Positions 31,973-39,459 of a DNA stretch of 39,459 nucleotides are shown piece by piece. The number at the start of each line of letters is the position of its first letter. The stretch's first letter is position 1. This DNA is from Acidobacteriaceae bacterium (lineage in GTDB: Bacteria > Acidobacteriota > Terriglobia > Terriglobales > Acidobacteriaceae), in contig PMWW01000199.1 of the NCBI GenBank assembly GCA_003165795.1, forward strand, positions 1 to 39,459, in the 5' to 3' direction. The notes beneath the pieces were generated by a model. The model was not told where the DNA came from. It did not search any database and saw nothing but the letters and a program-made list of their open reading frames with translations. A program made the translations under genes and the position numbers.

Positions 31973-33631
31973 ATGTCGCAAAGCGAGAATCGGTCAGGCC
32001 AAGCAGCCACCCTAGGAATGTGCTCGACAACTCATCCACCGCCCCGCACAAACGGCGACCTAGCGCGTTTGCTTGACGTATCTGAACGATATCTCAAATT
32101 GGTTCTGCGTTCGGGTCTCCGGTATTCGGTTTTTCGGATTACCAAGAAATCCGGAGGAACCCGCGAAATAGCAGCGCCAAGCGATCCAATTAAGCAATTG
32201 CAGCATAGATTGCTTCATTATCTCGAAACAGTGTATACCGGTCGAAGCTCTGCCCATGGGTTCATTAAGCAGCGATCGATCAGAACAAATGCTGAACCGC
32301 ATTCCCGGACTCGCTATGTATTTAATCTCGACCTAGAGAACTTCTTCCCATCCATTCACTTTGGACGGGTGAGAGGTCTACTGATGGGGAAACCTTACTT
32401 CTGGGGTAAGAAGGCGGCAACATCCGCGGCCAATCTTTGCTGCAGGGATACCGTCTTGCCGCAGGGTGCCCCAACGTCCCCTATCATCGCCAATATGGTA
32501 TGCGCAAAGTTGGACAGCGAGCTGAAGACCCTCGCAAAGAAGTTTCACGCTACATACACACGCTATGCTGACGACATAACTTTCTCGACGATGTCGCAGA
32601 GTTTTCCGAAAGTTCTTGCTGTACACGCAGGAGAATTGACTCGGCAGGTTGAGGTTGGCGACGAACTGAGAAAGATAATCGAGTCGAATGGTTTTAGTGT
32701 GAACACGAAGAAGACCCGTCTAGCCCGCCATGAGCGTCAGGAGGTAACGGGCCTAACCACTAATCGGTTCCCGAATGTTCAGCGCCGATTTGTTCGTCAG
32801 ATTAGGGCAATGATACATGCGTGGCGAAGGCATGGACTCGACAAGGCTCAGAGTGAGTACTGGACCAAGTTCGACCACCGCAATCGCCAAGGAAAGCGTC
32901 CATCCTTTGCCCGTGTAGTTAGGGGAAAGATTGAGTTTGTCGGCAGCGTGCGTGGGAAGACTGATCCGATTTATTGGCGACTGCTTCGGCAATATGCCGA
33001 TCTCTACGTCCGGGATGTGGACCGTAATTATCAGCTTCGTGAGCCAGACGGGTTCGTGGAGTACGATTTTCGAGAACTCAAAAAGGCCATATGGGTGCTG
33101 TTCGACAAGACCACCCTTCAGCAGAGCACAGCGTTTTGCCTGAAGAATGTTGGCCTAGTAACATGCGACCACGCGATCGGAGATCCCGGGAGTCTGGTCG
33201 TATTCCAGTCGCGAGACCCATTGATGACCGAATATCCCGTGCGCTTGTTGAGCCGAGATCAAAAACTAGACCTTGCGATCCTCGAAGCCCCATTCCAAGT
33301 TCCGAAGTGGTTGTTGGCCGGCGACGATGACGCCATCAAGCAACGCGACCTTGTACGCCTCCTAGGCTTCCCGCAGCATCACAATGGTGCGGACGTTTCC
33401 ATCTCCGAGGGATACGTCGTGCATGAATATAAATTCGAAAACGTTCGCCGTTTTCACATTAGTGCCTCAATCATTCATGGCAACAGTGGGGGACCTGTGC
33501 TTAATTCGGAGAACCGGGTCATTGGTGTTGCCATAAAGGGTGGCCAAGACGAGCTTAACGGAGTCGTCCCAATTAGTTACGCTTCCCGACTATCCCTATC
33601 AACTGCCCCAACACCTAGCGACCAAGCATAA
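31973..33631 (+). CDS. Retron-type reverse transcriptase fused to trypsin-like protease
   Basis: A 552-residue fusion. RT domain (about 25-350): NAEPH (106-110, the retron NAxxH motif), FNLDLENFFPSI with catalytic Asp 120, LPQGAPTSP (162-170), YADD (198-201), SVNTKKTRL (242-250), and VTG (258-260, the retron VTG motif). Protease domain (about 365-540): His 400 in VTCDHAI, Asp 433 in KLDLAIL, and Ser 505 in GNSGGP, a complete triad of trypsin type. No signal peptide or membrane helix, so it is cytoplasmic. The composition is more A/T-rich than the flanks, suggesting transfer. AAGG lies about 12 bases before ATG 31973, a weak site. Inference: the RT makes an msDNA that gates the protease, a defence-like toxin. 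Other protease-fused RTs exist, and I do not assign a retron type. Confidence 0.9.
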   Translation: MSQSENRSGQAATLGMCSTTHPPPRTNGDLARLLDVSERYLKLVLRSGLRYSVFRITKKSGGTREIAAPSDPIKQLQHRLLHYLETVYTGRSSAHGFIKQRSIRTNAEPHSRTRYVFNLDLENFFPSIHFGRVRGLLMGKPYFWGKKAATSAANLCCRDTVLPQGAPTSPIIANMVCAKLDSELKTLAKKFHATYTRYADDITFSTMSQSFPKVLAVHAGELTRQVEVGDELRKIIESNGFSVNTKKTRLARHERQEVTGLTTNRFPNVQRRFVRQIRAMIHAWRRHGLDKAQSEYWTKFDHRNRQGKRPSFARVVRGKIEFVGSVRGKTDPIYWRLLRQYADLYVRDVDRNYQLREPDGFVEYDFRELKKAIWVLFDKTTLQQSTAFCLKNVGLVTCDHAIGDPGSLVVFQSRDPLMTEYPVRLLSRDQKLDLAILEAPFQVPKWLLAGDDDAIKQRDLVRLLGFPQHHNGADVSISEGYVVHEYKFENVRRFHISASIIHGNSGGPVLNSENRVIGVAIKGGQDELNGVVPISYASRLSLSTAPTPSDQA

Positions 33632-33656
33632 CAGGGCGGGAATGATCCCCGCCCTG
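33632..33656. terminator. Bidirectional hairpin between RT-protease gene and tsf
   Basis: CAGGGCGGG (33632-33640) pairs perfectly with CCCGCCCTG (33648-33656) across a seven-base loop, directly after the RT-protease stop and 26 bases from the tsf stop. T-rich bases follow on the plus side (CCTTTAAC). It would stop the two convergent transcripts. Confidence 0.7.
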
Positions 33657-33682
33657 CCTTTAACTGGTGACTTGGAGCTCAT

Positions 33683-34339
33683 TTACTCCCCGGCCGTATC
33701 GCCAACCTTGCTGACCGCGATGGTCTCGCCTATGTCGCCAACCTTGAAGCGGGCGAAGCGGCGGATGGAAATGTTTTCACCCAGCTTGCCGATGGTGGTG
33801 GCGATCAGTTGCGCGACAGTGATGGTCTGCTCTTTGATGAAGGGCTGCTCGTACAGACACACCTCCTCGTAGAACTTGGCCATCTTGCCTTCGACGATCT
33901 TCTCGATCACCGGAGCCGGCTTGCCGGTCGCGCCCGCCTGCGCGCGATAGATGTCCTTCTCCTTTTCGAAAGCTTCGGGAGTGACATCTTCCTTGCGGAC
34001 GAAGCGCGGATCGGTAGCTGCGATGTGCATCGCGATATCGTGTACCAGGCCCTTGAAGTCGTCGGTGCGGGCGACGAAATCGCTCTCGCAATTCACCTCA
34101 ACCAGCACGCCGATCTTGCCTCCGGCGTGGATGTAGCTGGCCACCGAGCCTTCGCTGGTGGCGCGGGTGGCCTTCTTGGCGGCCGTGGCAATGCCCTTCT
34201 TGCGCAGGATGACGATGGCACCTTCAACGTCGCCCTTACTTTCGGTAAGGGCGTTCTTGCAATCCATCATGGGTGCATTGGTTTTGTCGCGAAGCTCTTT
34301 AACTTGTGCGGCGGAAATGTTCACGGATGTAGTGCTCAT
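33683..34339 (-). CDS. tsf: Translation elongation factor Ts
   Basis: A 218-residue nucleotide exchange factor for EF-Tu. The N-terminal UBA-like domain has [29 protein letters not shown], then the two dimer-like EF-Tu-binding subdomains with [15 protein letters not shown], a short form lacking part of the longer E. coli domain. ATG at 34339 gives the conserved start, with GAAAG close upstream. A longer frame to 34432 adds unlike residues. It belongs to the rpsB-tsf unit, but a strong terminator and a large inverted repeat lie between them. Confidence 0.96.
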   Translation of the reverse strand: MSTTSVNISAAQVKELRDKTNAPMMDCKNALTESKGDVEGAIVILRKKGIATAAKKATRATSEGSVASYIHAGGKIGVLVEVNCESDFVARTDDFKGLVHDIAMHIAATDPRFVRKEDVTPEAFEKEKDIYRAQAGATGKPAPVIEKIVEGKMAKFYEEVCLYEQPFIKEQTITVAQLIATTIGKLGENISIRRFARFKVGDIGETIAVSKVGDTAGE

Positions 34340-34358
34340 CTTTCGGGAAAACCCTTTC

Positions 34359-34488
34359 GCTATTCGCATTTCGCTCTTCGTTGTTCGCCAGAGAACGAAA
34401 CACGGCCGTATAAAATCTATGTCCCTATTCATCTTTCACCGCCTCGCTCAACCTTCTGGCGAAGAGCGAACGGCGATAAGCGAATAGC
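34359..34488. repeat. Large imperfect inverted repeat between rpsB and tsf
   Basis: Two 34-base arms, 34359-34392 and 34455-34488, are inverted relative to each other. Both outer nine-base blocks (TCTGGCGAA and GCGAATAGC, reading the right arm) match perfectly and the middle portions differ. The 62-base centre is A/T-rich. This may be a small mobile or interspersed element or a structured RNA. It lies in the leader of tsf. Confidence 0.7.
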
Positions 34489-34494
34489 GGCTGT

Positions 34495-34525
34495 AAAAAC
34501 GCCCGCGCTGCATTGACGCGCGGGC
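34495..34525 (-). terminator. Intrinsic terminator after rpsB
   Basis: On the minus strand GCCCGCGC pairs with GCGCGGGC (eight pairs, 34501-34508 and 34518-34525) around a nine-base loop and is followed by G then five T (34495-34499). This is a standard Rho-independent terminator between rpsB and tsf, so tsf may have its own promoter or be made by read-through. Confidence 0.85.
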
Positions 34526-34556
34526 CAGGAAACTACTCGTTGTCTCGACCGATTGC

Positions 34557-35435
34557 TTAGGCGTTGGTGCTCTCTGCGGCAGCGCGCCGGCCGCCCTTGC
34601 CCAGCACTTCTTCCATGCTGACTTCTTCGGAATCGTCGATGCTCGACACGGGAGCGGCGGCGGTTTCCTCGCCTTCGGGACTGGCCGCGGCTGCTTCGGC
34701 AGCCTCGCTGTACTGCACGCCGGCCGAGAGGTCGGCCATCTGCTTGTCGGTAGCGGCCTGCGAGCCCTCGACCACCGAGTCGGCAATCTTGGAGGCGAAC
34801 AACCGAATGGCGCGCAGCGCGTCGTCGTTACCGGGAATCACGTAATCCACTTCAGTTGGATCGCAGTTGGTATCGACCACGGCGACCACCGGAATGCCCA
34901 GCTTGCGCGCTTCCTTTACCGCGATCTGCTCCTTGTTGGAGTCGATCACGAACAGCGTGTCCGGCAAGCGGTTCAGGTTCTTGATGCCCGCCAGGTTGGC
35001 TTGCAAGTGCTTGCGCTCGCGCTCCAACTTCACAACTTCTTTTTTCGGCAGCAGCTCGTAGCGGCCATCGGTGGCCATCTCGTCCAGTTCCTTCAGCCGC
35101 TTCACCGATTTCTGCACCGTCACCCAGTTGGTCAGCAGCCCGCCCAGCCAGCGCTGGTTCACGTAGAACATGCCGCAGCGGGTCGCTTCTTCCGCGATCG
35201 CATCCTGCGCCTGGCGTTTAGTGCCGACAAACAGCACTAGCTTGCCTTCGGACGCCATGTCCTGCACGAACTTCGACGCTTCCTTGAACATCTTCAGCGT
35301 CTTCTGCAGATCGATGATGTAAATGCCATTGCGTTCGCCAAAGATGAATTCCTTCATCTTCGGGTTCCAGCGTTTCGTCTGATGCCCGAAGTGAACGCCC
35401 GCTTCGAGCAACTCCTTCATCGTAATATTTGCCAA
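34557..35435 (-). CDS. rpsB: 30S ribosomal protein S2
   Basis: S2 binds near the head of the small ribosomal subunit. The 292 residues have the family core: [81 protein letters not shown], and [12 protein letters not shown]. It extends about 60 residues past the core with an Ala/Glu/Ser-rich acidic tail. The start is TTG at 35435 since AGGAGG lies five bases upstream. A later ATG at the MKELLEAG position is possible. Confidence 0.97.
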   Translation of the reverse strand: MANITMKELLEAGVHFGHQTKRWNPKMKEFIFGERNGIYIIDLQKTLKMFKEASKFVQDMASEGKLVLFVGTKRQAQDAIAEEATRCGMFYVNQRWLGGLLTNWVTVQKSVKRLKELDEMATDGRYELLPKKEVVKLERERKHLQANLAGIKNLNRLPDTLFVIDSNKEQIAVKEARKLGIPVVAVVDTNCDPTEVDYVIPGNDDALRAIRLFASKIADSVVEGSQAATDKQMADLSAGVQYSEAAEAAAASPEGEETAAAPVSSIDDSEEVSMEEVLGKGGRRAAAESTNA

Positions 35436-35598
35436 GCTACCTCCTAGGTTGGCTTGCATCCTTTGCGGCGGCTTTGGTCAGCCGGTCGCTCGGGATTGCT
35501 TTCCCCGTCACCCGCTCTGTTGAGGATGCGGGAAGATTTCGTTCCGGTTGATGTTGTGTGCCTCGCCCCCGGAACCAAAAGGCGAGAATAGGGGGTCA

Positions 35599-35651
35599 GG
35601 GACTAGGTTCTAGGGGTTAGCGATTGAGCCTAGCCCCTAAAACCTAGTCCC
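35599..35651 (-). repeat. Near-perfect 53-base hairpin between rpsI and rpsB
   Basis: 18-base arms (GGGACTAGGTTCTAGGGG and its complement) pair with a single mismatch, and an inner CTAG adds more pairs. The hairpin lies 12 bases after the rpsI stop and 164 bases before the rpsB start, on the shared transcript. It could be an interspersed palindromic repeat or an attenuator/processing site that separates the two messages. No T run follows. Confidence 0.75.
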
Positions 35652-35662
35652 TAGTCCCTTCT

Positions 35663-36058
35663 TTATCTCTTCGAGAACTGGAAGCGCTTACGAGCGCCCT
35701 TCTGACCGTACTTCTTGCGCTCTTTCTCGCGAGCATCGCGGCGCAGGAAGCCTTCAGCTTTCAGCTTGGGGCGCAGCTCAGGATTAAACTCCTGCAACGC
35801 GCGCGCAATTCCCATACGCACCGCACCGGCTTGGCCGTTCACGCCACCGCCCTTGACGGTGCAGGTGATGTTGAAGGTGCCGCTGGTCTCGGTCAGCACT
35901 AGGGACGACTTCGCCATGATGCGCTGCGCCTCGGTGACAAAGTGCTCGTCAAAGGCTTTGCCGTTGACCTTGAACTCGCCGCTGCCCGGGCGAAGGAACA
36001 CGCGAGCCACGCTCGATTTGCGCCGACCCGTACCGTAATACTGAACCAATTCTGCCAT
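35663..36058 (-). CDS. rpsI: 30S ribosomal protein S9
   Basis: A 131-residue ribosomal protein whose C-terminal tail reaches the P-site tRNA. It has [20 protein letters not shown] at the start, [27 protein letters not shown] in the middle, and the invariant C-terminus ending RFQFSKR. ATG at 36058. It is cotranscribed with rplM upstream, a universally conserved pair. Confidence 0.98.
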   Translation of the reverse strand: MAELVQYYGTGRRKSSVARVFLRPGSGEFKVNGKAFDEHFVTEAQRIMAKSSLVLTETSGTFNITCTVKGGGVNGQAGAVRMGIARALQEFNPELRPKLKAEGFLRRDAREKERKKYGQKGARKRFQFSKR

Positions 36059-36133
36059 CGTTATCCGTCGGGAGCCTGGCTCCCTTTGATCCTTCCCAGA
36101 AAATTTGATGGGTCCTTAATCAGGACCTGAAGG

Positions 36134-36194
36134 GGCGTGCCTTCAGGCACGCCGAATCCGCTTCTCAAATAACTCCAGCGGGCTTCAGCCCGCT
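36134..36194. repeat. Two perfect tetraloop hairpins between rplM and rpsI
   Basis: GGCGTGCC-TTCA-GGCACGCC (36134-36153, eight pairs) and AGCGGGC-TTCA-GCCCGCT (36177-36194, seven pairs) share the same TTCA loop. They lie in the 139-base space between rplM and rpsI. Both look like units of a dispersed repeat family that also occurs near 29150 and 37437. Inference: mRNA processing or stability elements. Confidence 0.75.
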
Positions 36195-36197
36195 TGC

Positions 36198-36632
36198 CTA
36201 CTTGGCAACTGCGGCCAGCGCTTCCGGCTTCTGCGCCGAGTGAGGATGCTTGTCGTCGCGATAGACCTTCAGCTTGCCGGCCATGGCGCGCCCCAGCTTG
36301 GTGTGGGGCAGCATTCCGGTGATGGCCTCTTCCACAATCCGCTCCGGCTTGCGAACCAGCCGCTTCTTGTACTCCTCGGACTTCATGCCACCGGGGTATC
36401 CGGAGTAGTTGTAATAAACCTTGTTGTCGGCCTTGAGTCCCGAAATGTGGATCTTGGCCGCATTGATCACAATGACGTGATCGCCGGTGTCCATGAACGG
36501 AGTGTACTTGGGGCTGTCTTTGCCAGAGAGGATGCGCGCCACACGACTAGCCAACCGGCCCAGAATCTGGCCGTCGGCATCAATGACAAACCACTTGCGC
36601 GCAATTTCCCCCTTGGGGAAATAGGTTGACAT
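36198..36632 (-). CDS. rplM: 50S ribosomal protein L13
   Basis: A 144-residue ribosomal protein. It contains [17 protein letters not shown] near residue 13, [23 protein letters not shown] near residue 35, and the [12 protein letters not shown] signature near residue 108. The start ATG at 36632 has GAGAG upstream. It heads the minus-strand transcript with rpsI, rpsB and tsf. Confidence 0.98.
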   Translation of the reverse strand: MSTYFPKGEIARKWFVIDADGQILGRLASRVARILSGKDSPKYTPFMDTGDHVIVINAAKIHISGLKADNKVYYNYSGYPGGMKSEEYKKRLVRKPERIVEEAITGMLPHTKLGRAMAGKLKVYRDDKHPHSAQKPEALAAVAK

Positions 36633-36877
36633 CTCTAAACTCTCCCAGTATTTGAAAAAACCGCGAAAGAGCCGCTTGGTTCAGGCGCTGGACGCGCAGA
36701 GACCTTCAGGCGGGCAAACGCAGGACTACGAAAGATTTAAGAATAAACCACGGGCGCTGCGCTTGTCAATAAAACGGCGGCACAGGCCCTCGCGGGTAGG
36801 ATTCGTCGTTGCCGTCTACCTCCGATGGCTTTCACCCTCCATCGTCGGCTTACCGCTCAGCGCCGCGTCCCGCGCGC

Positions 36878-37399
36878 CTAGCCACCATATCTCCTGGCGA
36901 TGAAAACTCCGAAGACGATGTGGAGCAGGCCGAAGCCGACCCCCAGCACGACGTTCGCCCAAAACCAGGGCAAAGGCAGTGCGACCGCGCCCATCACAAC
37001 GAAAGCCGCTCCCATGGCGGGTACGGCGCGAACCGAGAATGCTCCCGCCTGCATCACTGCGACTCCGTAGAGCACCAGCCACACGCCGGGAATCAGCCGC
37101 AACGGCCCACTCCACATCAAGGCGATGGTCAGCAAACCGCCGGCAGCTAGCGCCGGCAGCAATCCGACGAACAGCCGTCGTCCCGAGATCGACAGCATCT
37201 TATTCCGCAGCCGGATCGTCTTCCGATGCATGGTGGCCAGCGCGATCGTCACCGCGACCAATGCTTCGGCGAGCCAGACCGCCAGCCATCCATCGGGCGT
37301 GACCTGCCTCAGTGCGATGGGAGCGGCAATGAGTGCCGTCACTCCCATGGCGCACAATCCCCAGCCGGGCACGGCGGTAAATGCTGAACTGCGTTCCAT
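36878..37399 (-). CDS. Polytopic membrane protein, unknown
   Basis: A 173-residue protein with about five hydrophobic segments (LCAMGVTALIAAPIAL, LAVWLAEALVAVTIALA, LLPALAAGGLLTIALM, VWLVLYGVAVMQAGAF, VVMGAVALPLPWFWANVVLGVGFGLLHIVFGVFIA) and no catalytic motif I recognise. Between the second and third segments lies a basic stretch, HRKTIRLRNKML. It lies between clpB and rplM on the minus strand with space on both sides, so it is likely a single gene. Confidence 0.75.
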   Translation of the reverse strand: MERSSAFTAVPGWGLCAMGVTALIAAPIALRQVTPDGWLAVWLAEALVAVTIALATMHRKTIRLRNKMLSISGRRLFVGLLPALAAGGLLTIALMWSGPLRLIPGVWLVLYGVAVMQAGAFSVRAVPAMGAAFVVMGAVALPLPWFWANVVLGVGFGLLHIVFGVFIARRYGG

Positions 37400-37436
37400 G
37401 GTCTGGCGGATTATACCCAGATTGTCGACCGTTCGA

Positions 37437-37456
37437 AGCCAGCCTAAAGGCTGGCT
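37437..37456. repeat. Perfect eight-pair hairpin after clpB
   Basis: AGCCAGCC-TAAA-GGCTGGCT lies 30 bases beyond the clpB stop. It has the same design as the hairpins at 36134 and 36177 (7-8 pairs and a four-base loop). It may act as a terminator-like 3' end for clpB, but no T run follows. Confidence 0.7.
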
Positions 37457-37485
37457 CTACCGCGCCTTTTCGAATCGGAGTCCGT

Positions 37486-39459
37486 TTACTTCACCGCCGC
37501 CGCTTTCGCCGGTTCGCCCACCCGCTTGGCCACCTTGAAGGTCAGCTTGGGTTGCTTTTTGTCGGCATCGACCACGATGTGATCGCCGTGCAGCACTTCG
37601 CCATCGAGAATCTTCATCGCCAGCGGATCCTGTACCAGCTTTTGAATGGCGCGCTTCAGCGGACGCGCTCCATAATTCGGATCGTAGCCTTCAGTGAAGA
37701 TCATCTCCTTCGCCGCCGCCGTCAGCTCCAGGCTGATCTTGCGAGCGGCCAGCAGCTTCCGCAAATCTTCCAGCCGCAGGTCAACGATCTTCGTCAACTG
37801 CTCCTTGCCCAGCGGGTTGAAGATGATGATGTCATCCACGCGGTTGAGGAACTCGGGCTTGAAGTGCGCGCGCAGCGCTTCCATCACCCTCTGATGCGCT
37901 TCCGTAATCTGCTCGGCGTCGTGATGTAATCCCATGTCTTGCAGATACGCCGATCCGATGTTCGACGTCATGATCAGGATCGTGTTCTTGAAGTCGACCA
38001 CGCGGCCCTTGCCGTCGGTCAGGCGGCCATCGTCCATGATCTGCAGGAAGATGTTGAATACATCCGGATGCGCTTTCTCGATTTCGTCGAATAGCACCAC
38101 GGCGTACGGCCGGCGGCGAATCGCTTCGGTCAACTGCCCGCCTTCGTCGTAGCCCACATATCCCGGAGGCGCGCCGATCAGCCGCGACACCGAATGCTTC
38201 TCCATGTACTCCGACATGTCGATGCGCACCATAGCATGCTCATCGTCGAACAAGAACTCGGCCAGCGCTCGCGCCAACTCGGTCTTGCCCACGCCGGTCG
38301 GTCCCAAGAAGATGAACGAGCCAATCGGCTTGCGCGGATCGCTCAATCCCGCGCGTGAACGCCGTATCGCATTGGCGACATGTTGCAACGCGTCGTCCTG
38401 CCCAATCACGCGCTCCCGCAAGCGTTCTTCCATGGTGACCAGCTTCTTCACTTCGCCTTCCAGCATCTTCGACACCGGAATGCCGGTCCACTTGCTGACG
38501 ATCTTGGCGACGTCTTCCTCGTCGACCTCTTCCTTCAACATGCGCGACTGCTTGCCGTCCATGGCTGCGCTCAGCTTCGCCACCTCGGCCTCAAGCTGCG
38601 GCAGCTCGCCATACTTGATCTGCGCCGCGCGATTGTAGTCACCCTTGCGTGTCGCTTCCTGCTCTTCCAGCTTCAGCCGCTCGATGCGCTCCTTCGCCTC
38701 GCGCACTTTGGCGATAGCTTCCTTCTCCTGCTTCCAGCGCGCTTTCAGGGCATTGGCATCTTCCTTGATATGCGCCAGCTCTTTTTCCGCGATCGTCAGC
38801 CGCTCGCGCGAGTTGGCATCGTCTTCACGCTTCAACGCCTGCCGCTCGATCTCAAGCTGCGTGGCGCGCCGTTCGAGCTGGTCGATCTCGGTCGGCATGG
38901 AATCGATCTGGATGCGCAGTGACGCCGCGGCCTCGTCGATCAAGTCGATTGCCTTGTCCGGCAGGAAGCGGTCGGAGATATAGCGATGCGACAGGGTCGC
39001 GGCCGCCACAATCGCTGAATCCTTGATGCGCACGCCGTGATGCACTTCATACTTCTCGCGCAGGCCGCGCAGAATCGCGATGGTGTCTTCCACGTTGGGC
39101 TCGCCCACAAATACGATCTGGAAGCGGCGCTCCAGCGCTGCATCTTTCTCGATGTACTTACGGTATTCGTTCAGCGTGGTGGCGCCAATCGCGCGCAACT
39201 CACCGCGGGCCAGTGCCGGCTTCAGCATGTTCGAAGCATCAATCGCGCCTTCAGCCGCGCCGGCTCCCACCAGCGTGTGCAGCTCGTCGATGAACAGAAT
39301 GATCTGTCCCTGCGACTGCTCAATTTCTTTCAACACCGCTTTCAGGCGGTCTTCAAATTCGCCACGATACTTCGCGCCCGCCAGCATCGCGCCCAGATCG
39401 AGCGACACCACGCGCTTGTTCTTCAACTGCTCGGGAACGTCGCCGGAAATGATGCGCTG
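37486..39459 (-). CDS. clpB: ATP-dependent chaperone ClpB, 5' end beyond window
   Basis: A protein disaggregase that works with DnaK. The visible 657 or so residues run from within the first AAA+ domain to the end: [14 protein letters not shown] and the sensor region with [12 protein letters not shown], then a helical middle domain rich in Glu/Lys/Arg (about residues 190-310 of the visible part), and the second AAA+ domain with [38 protein letters not shown] and [10 protein letters not shown]. The middle domain distinguishes ClpB from ClpA and ClpC. The N-terminus and first Walker A lie beyond 39459. No sign of decay is seen. Confidence 0.97.
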   Translation of the reverse strand, partial: QRIISGDVPEQLKNKRVVSLDLGAMLAGAKYRGEFEDRLKAVLKEIEQSQGQIILFIDELHTLVGAGAAEGAIDASNMLKPALARGELRAIGATTLNEYRKYIEKDAALERRFQIVFVGEPNVEDTIAILRGLREKYEVHHGVRIKDSAIVAAATLSHRYISDRFLPDKAIDLIDEAAASLRIQIDSMPTEIDQLERRATQLEIERQALKREDDANSRERLTIAEKELAHIKEDANALKARWKQEKEAIAKVREAKERIERLKLEEQEATRKGDYNRAAQIKYGELPQLEAEVAKLSAAMDGKQSRMLKEEVDEEDVAKIVSKWTGIPVSKMLEGEVKKLVTMEERLRERVIGQDDALQHVANAIRRSRAGLSDPRKPIGSFIFLGPTGVGKTELARALAEFLFDDEHAMVRIDMSEYMEKHSVSRLIGAPPGYVGYDEGGQLTEAIRRRPYAVVLFDEIEKAHPDVFNIFLQIMDDGRLTDGKGRVVDFKNTILIMTSNIGSAYLQDMGLHHDAEQITEAHQRVMEALRAHFKPEFLNRVDDIIIFNPLGKEQLTKIVDLRLEDLRKLLAARKISLELTAAAKEMIFTEGYDPNYGARPLKRAIQKLVQDPLAMKILDGEVLHGDHIVVDADKKQPKLTFKVAKRVGEPAKAAAVK

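Noticed and set aside
1-39459. CRISPR array, prophage, rRNA or tRNA genes
   Set aside because: No regular repeat-spacer pattern, phage structural genes or conserved RNA motifs were seen anywhere in the window.

Overview
The window looks like chromosome from an Acidobacteriota bacterium (Terriglobia / Ca. Koribacter-like). This is an inference from the GC-rich coding sequence, the end of an acidobacterial-type MacB/ADOP permease, two membrane/TPR proteins of a kind common in that group, a CPXCG cysteine-rich protein, and many short tetraloop hairpins between genes. No rRNA, tRNA or CRISPR array was seen.

Layout. 1-3315: peptide deformylase, a small basic repeat protein, a permease remnant and NagA. 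3425-10183: a membrane histidine kinase and NtrC-type regulator, then a palindrome-rich control region and a membrane redox module. That module has a membrane-anchored GcvH-like protein without its lipoyl lysine, a HybA-like 4Fe-4S protein, a HybB/NrfD-like quinone-reactive membrane protein, and a glutamate-dehydrogenase-like protein that has lost all three active-site lysines. 10488-18959: two receiver proteins and flagellar genes (motB, motA, flbD on the minus strand; fliC, fliD, fliS and a FliT-like gene on the plus strand). Two sequences match the FliA/sigma-28 consensus at exact spacing (before the 11464 receiver gene and before fliC) and a weaker one precedes flbD-motA-motB. 19316-28553: a small membrane peptide, a putative-Ig secreted protein, an M24 peptidase, two polytopic/TPR proteins, and the housekeeping cluster nadD-rsfS-rlmH followed by an NTF2-like/thioredoxin protein. 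28704-29302: a transposase remnant and interspersed repeats.

29308-37399: the translation cluster rplM-rpsI-rpsB-tsf and pyrH on the minus strand. Between tsf and pyrH, which are usually adjacent, sit two plus-strand genes: a short RecQ helicase and a 552-residue protein that fuses a retron-type reverse transcriptase (NAxxH, YADD and VTG signatures) to a trypsin-like serine protease with an intact His-Asp-Ser triad. A 240-nt non-coding leader with several stem-loops precedes the RT and is where a retron msr-msd RNA would be expected. This is the most interesting locus and the best candidate for a defence-type system. The window ends inside clpB on the minus strand.

All calls come from reading the sequence. 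No database search, folding program or alignment was run. Statements about catalytic residues rest on motif alignment from memory of the families.
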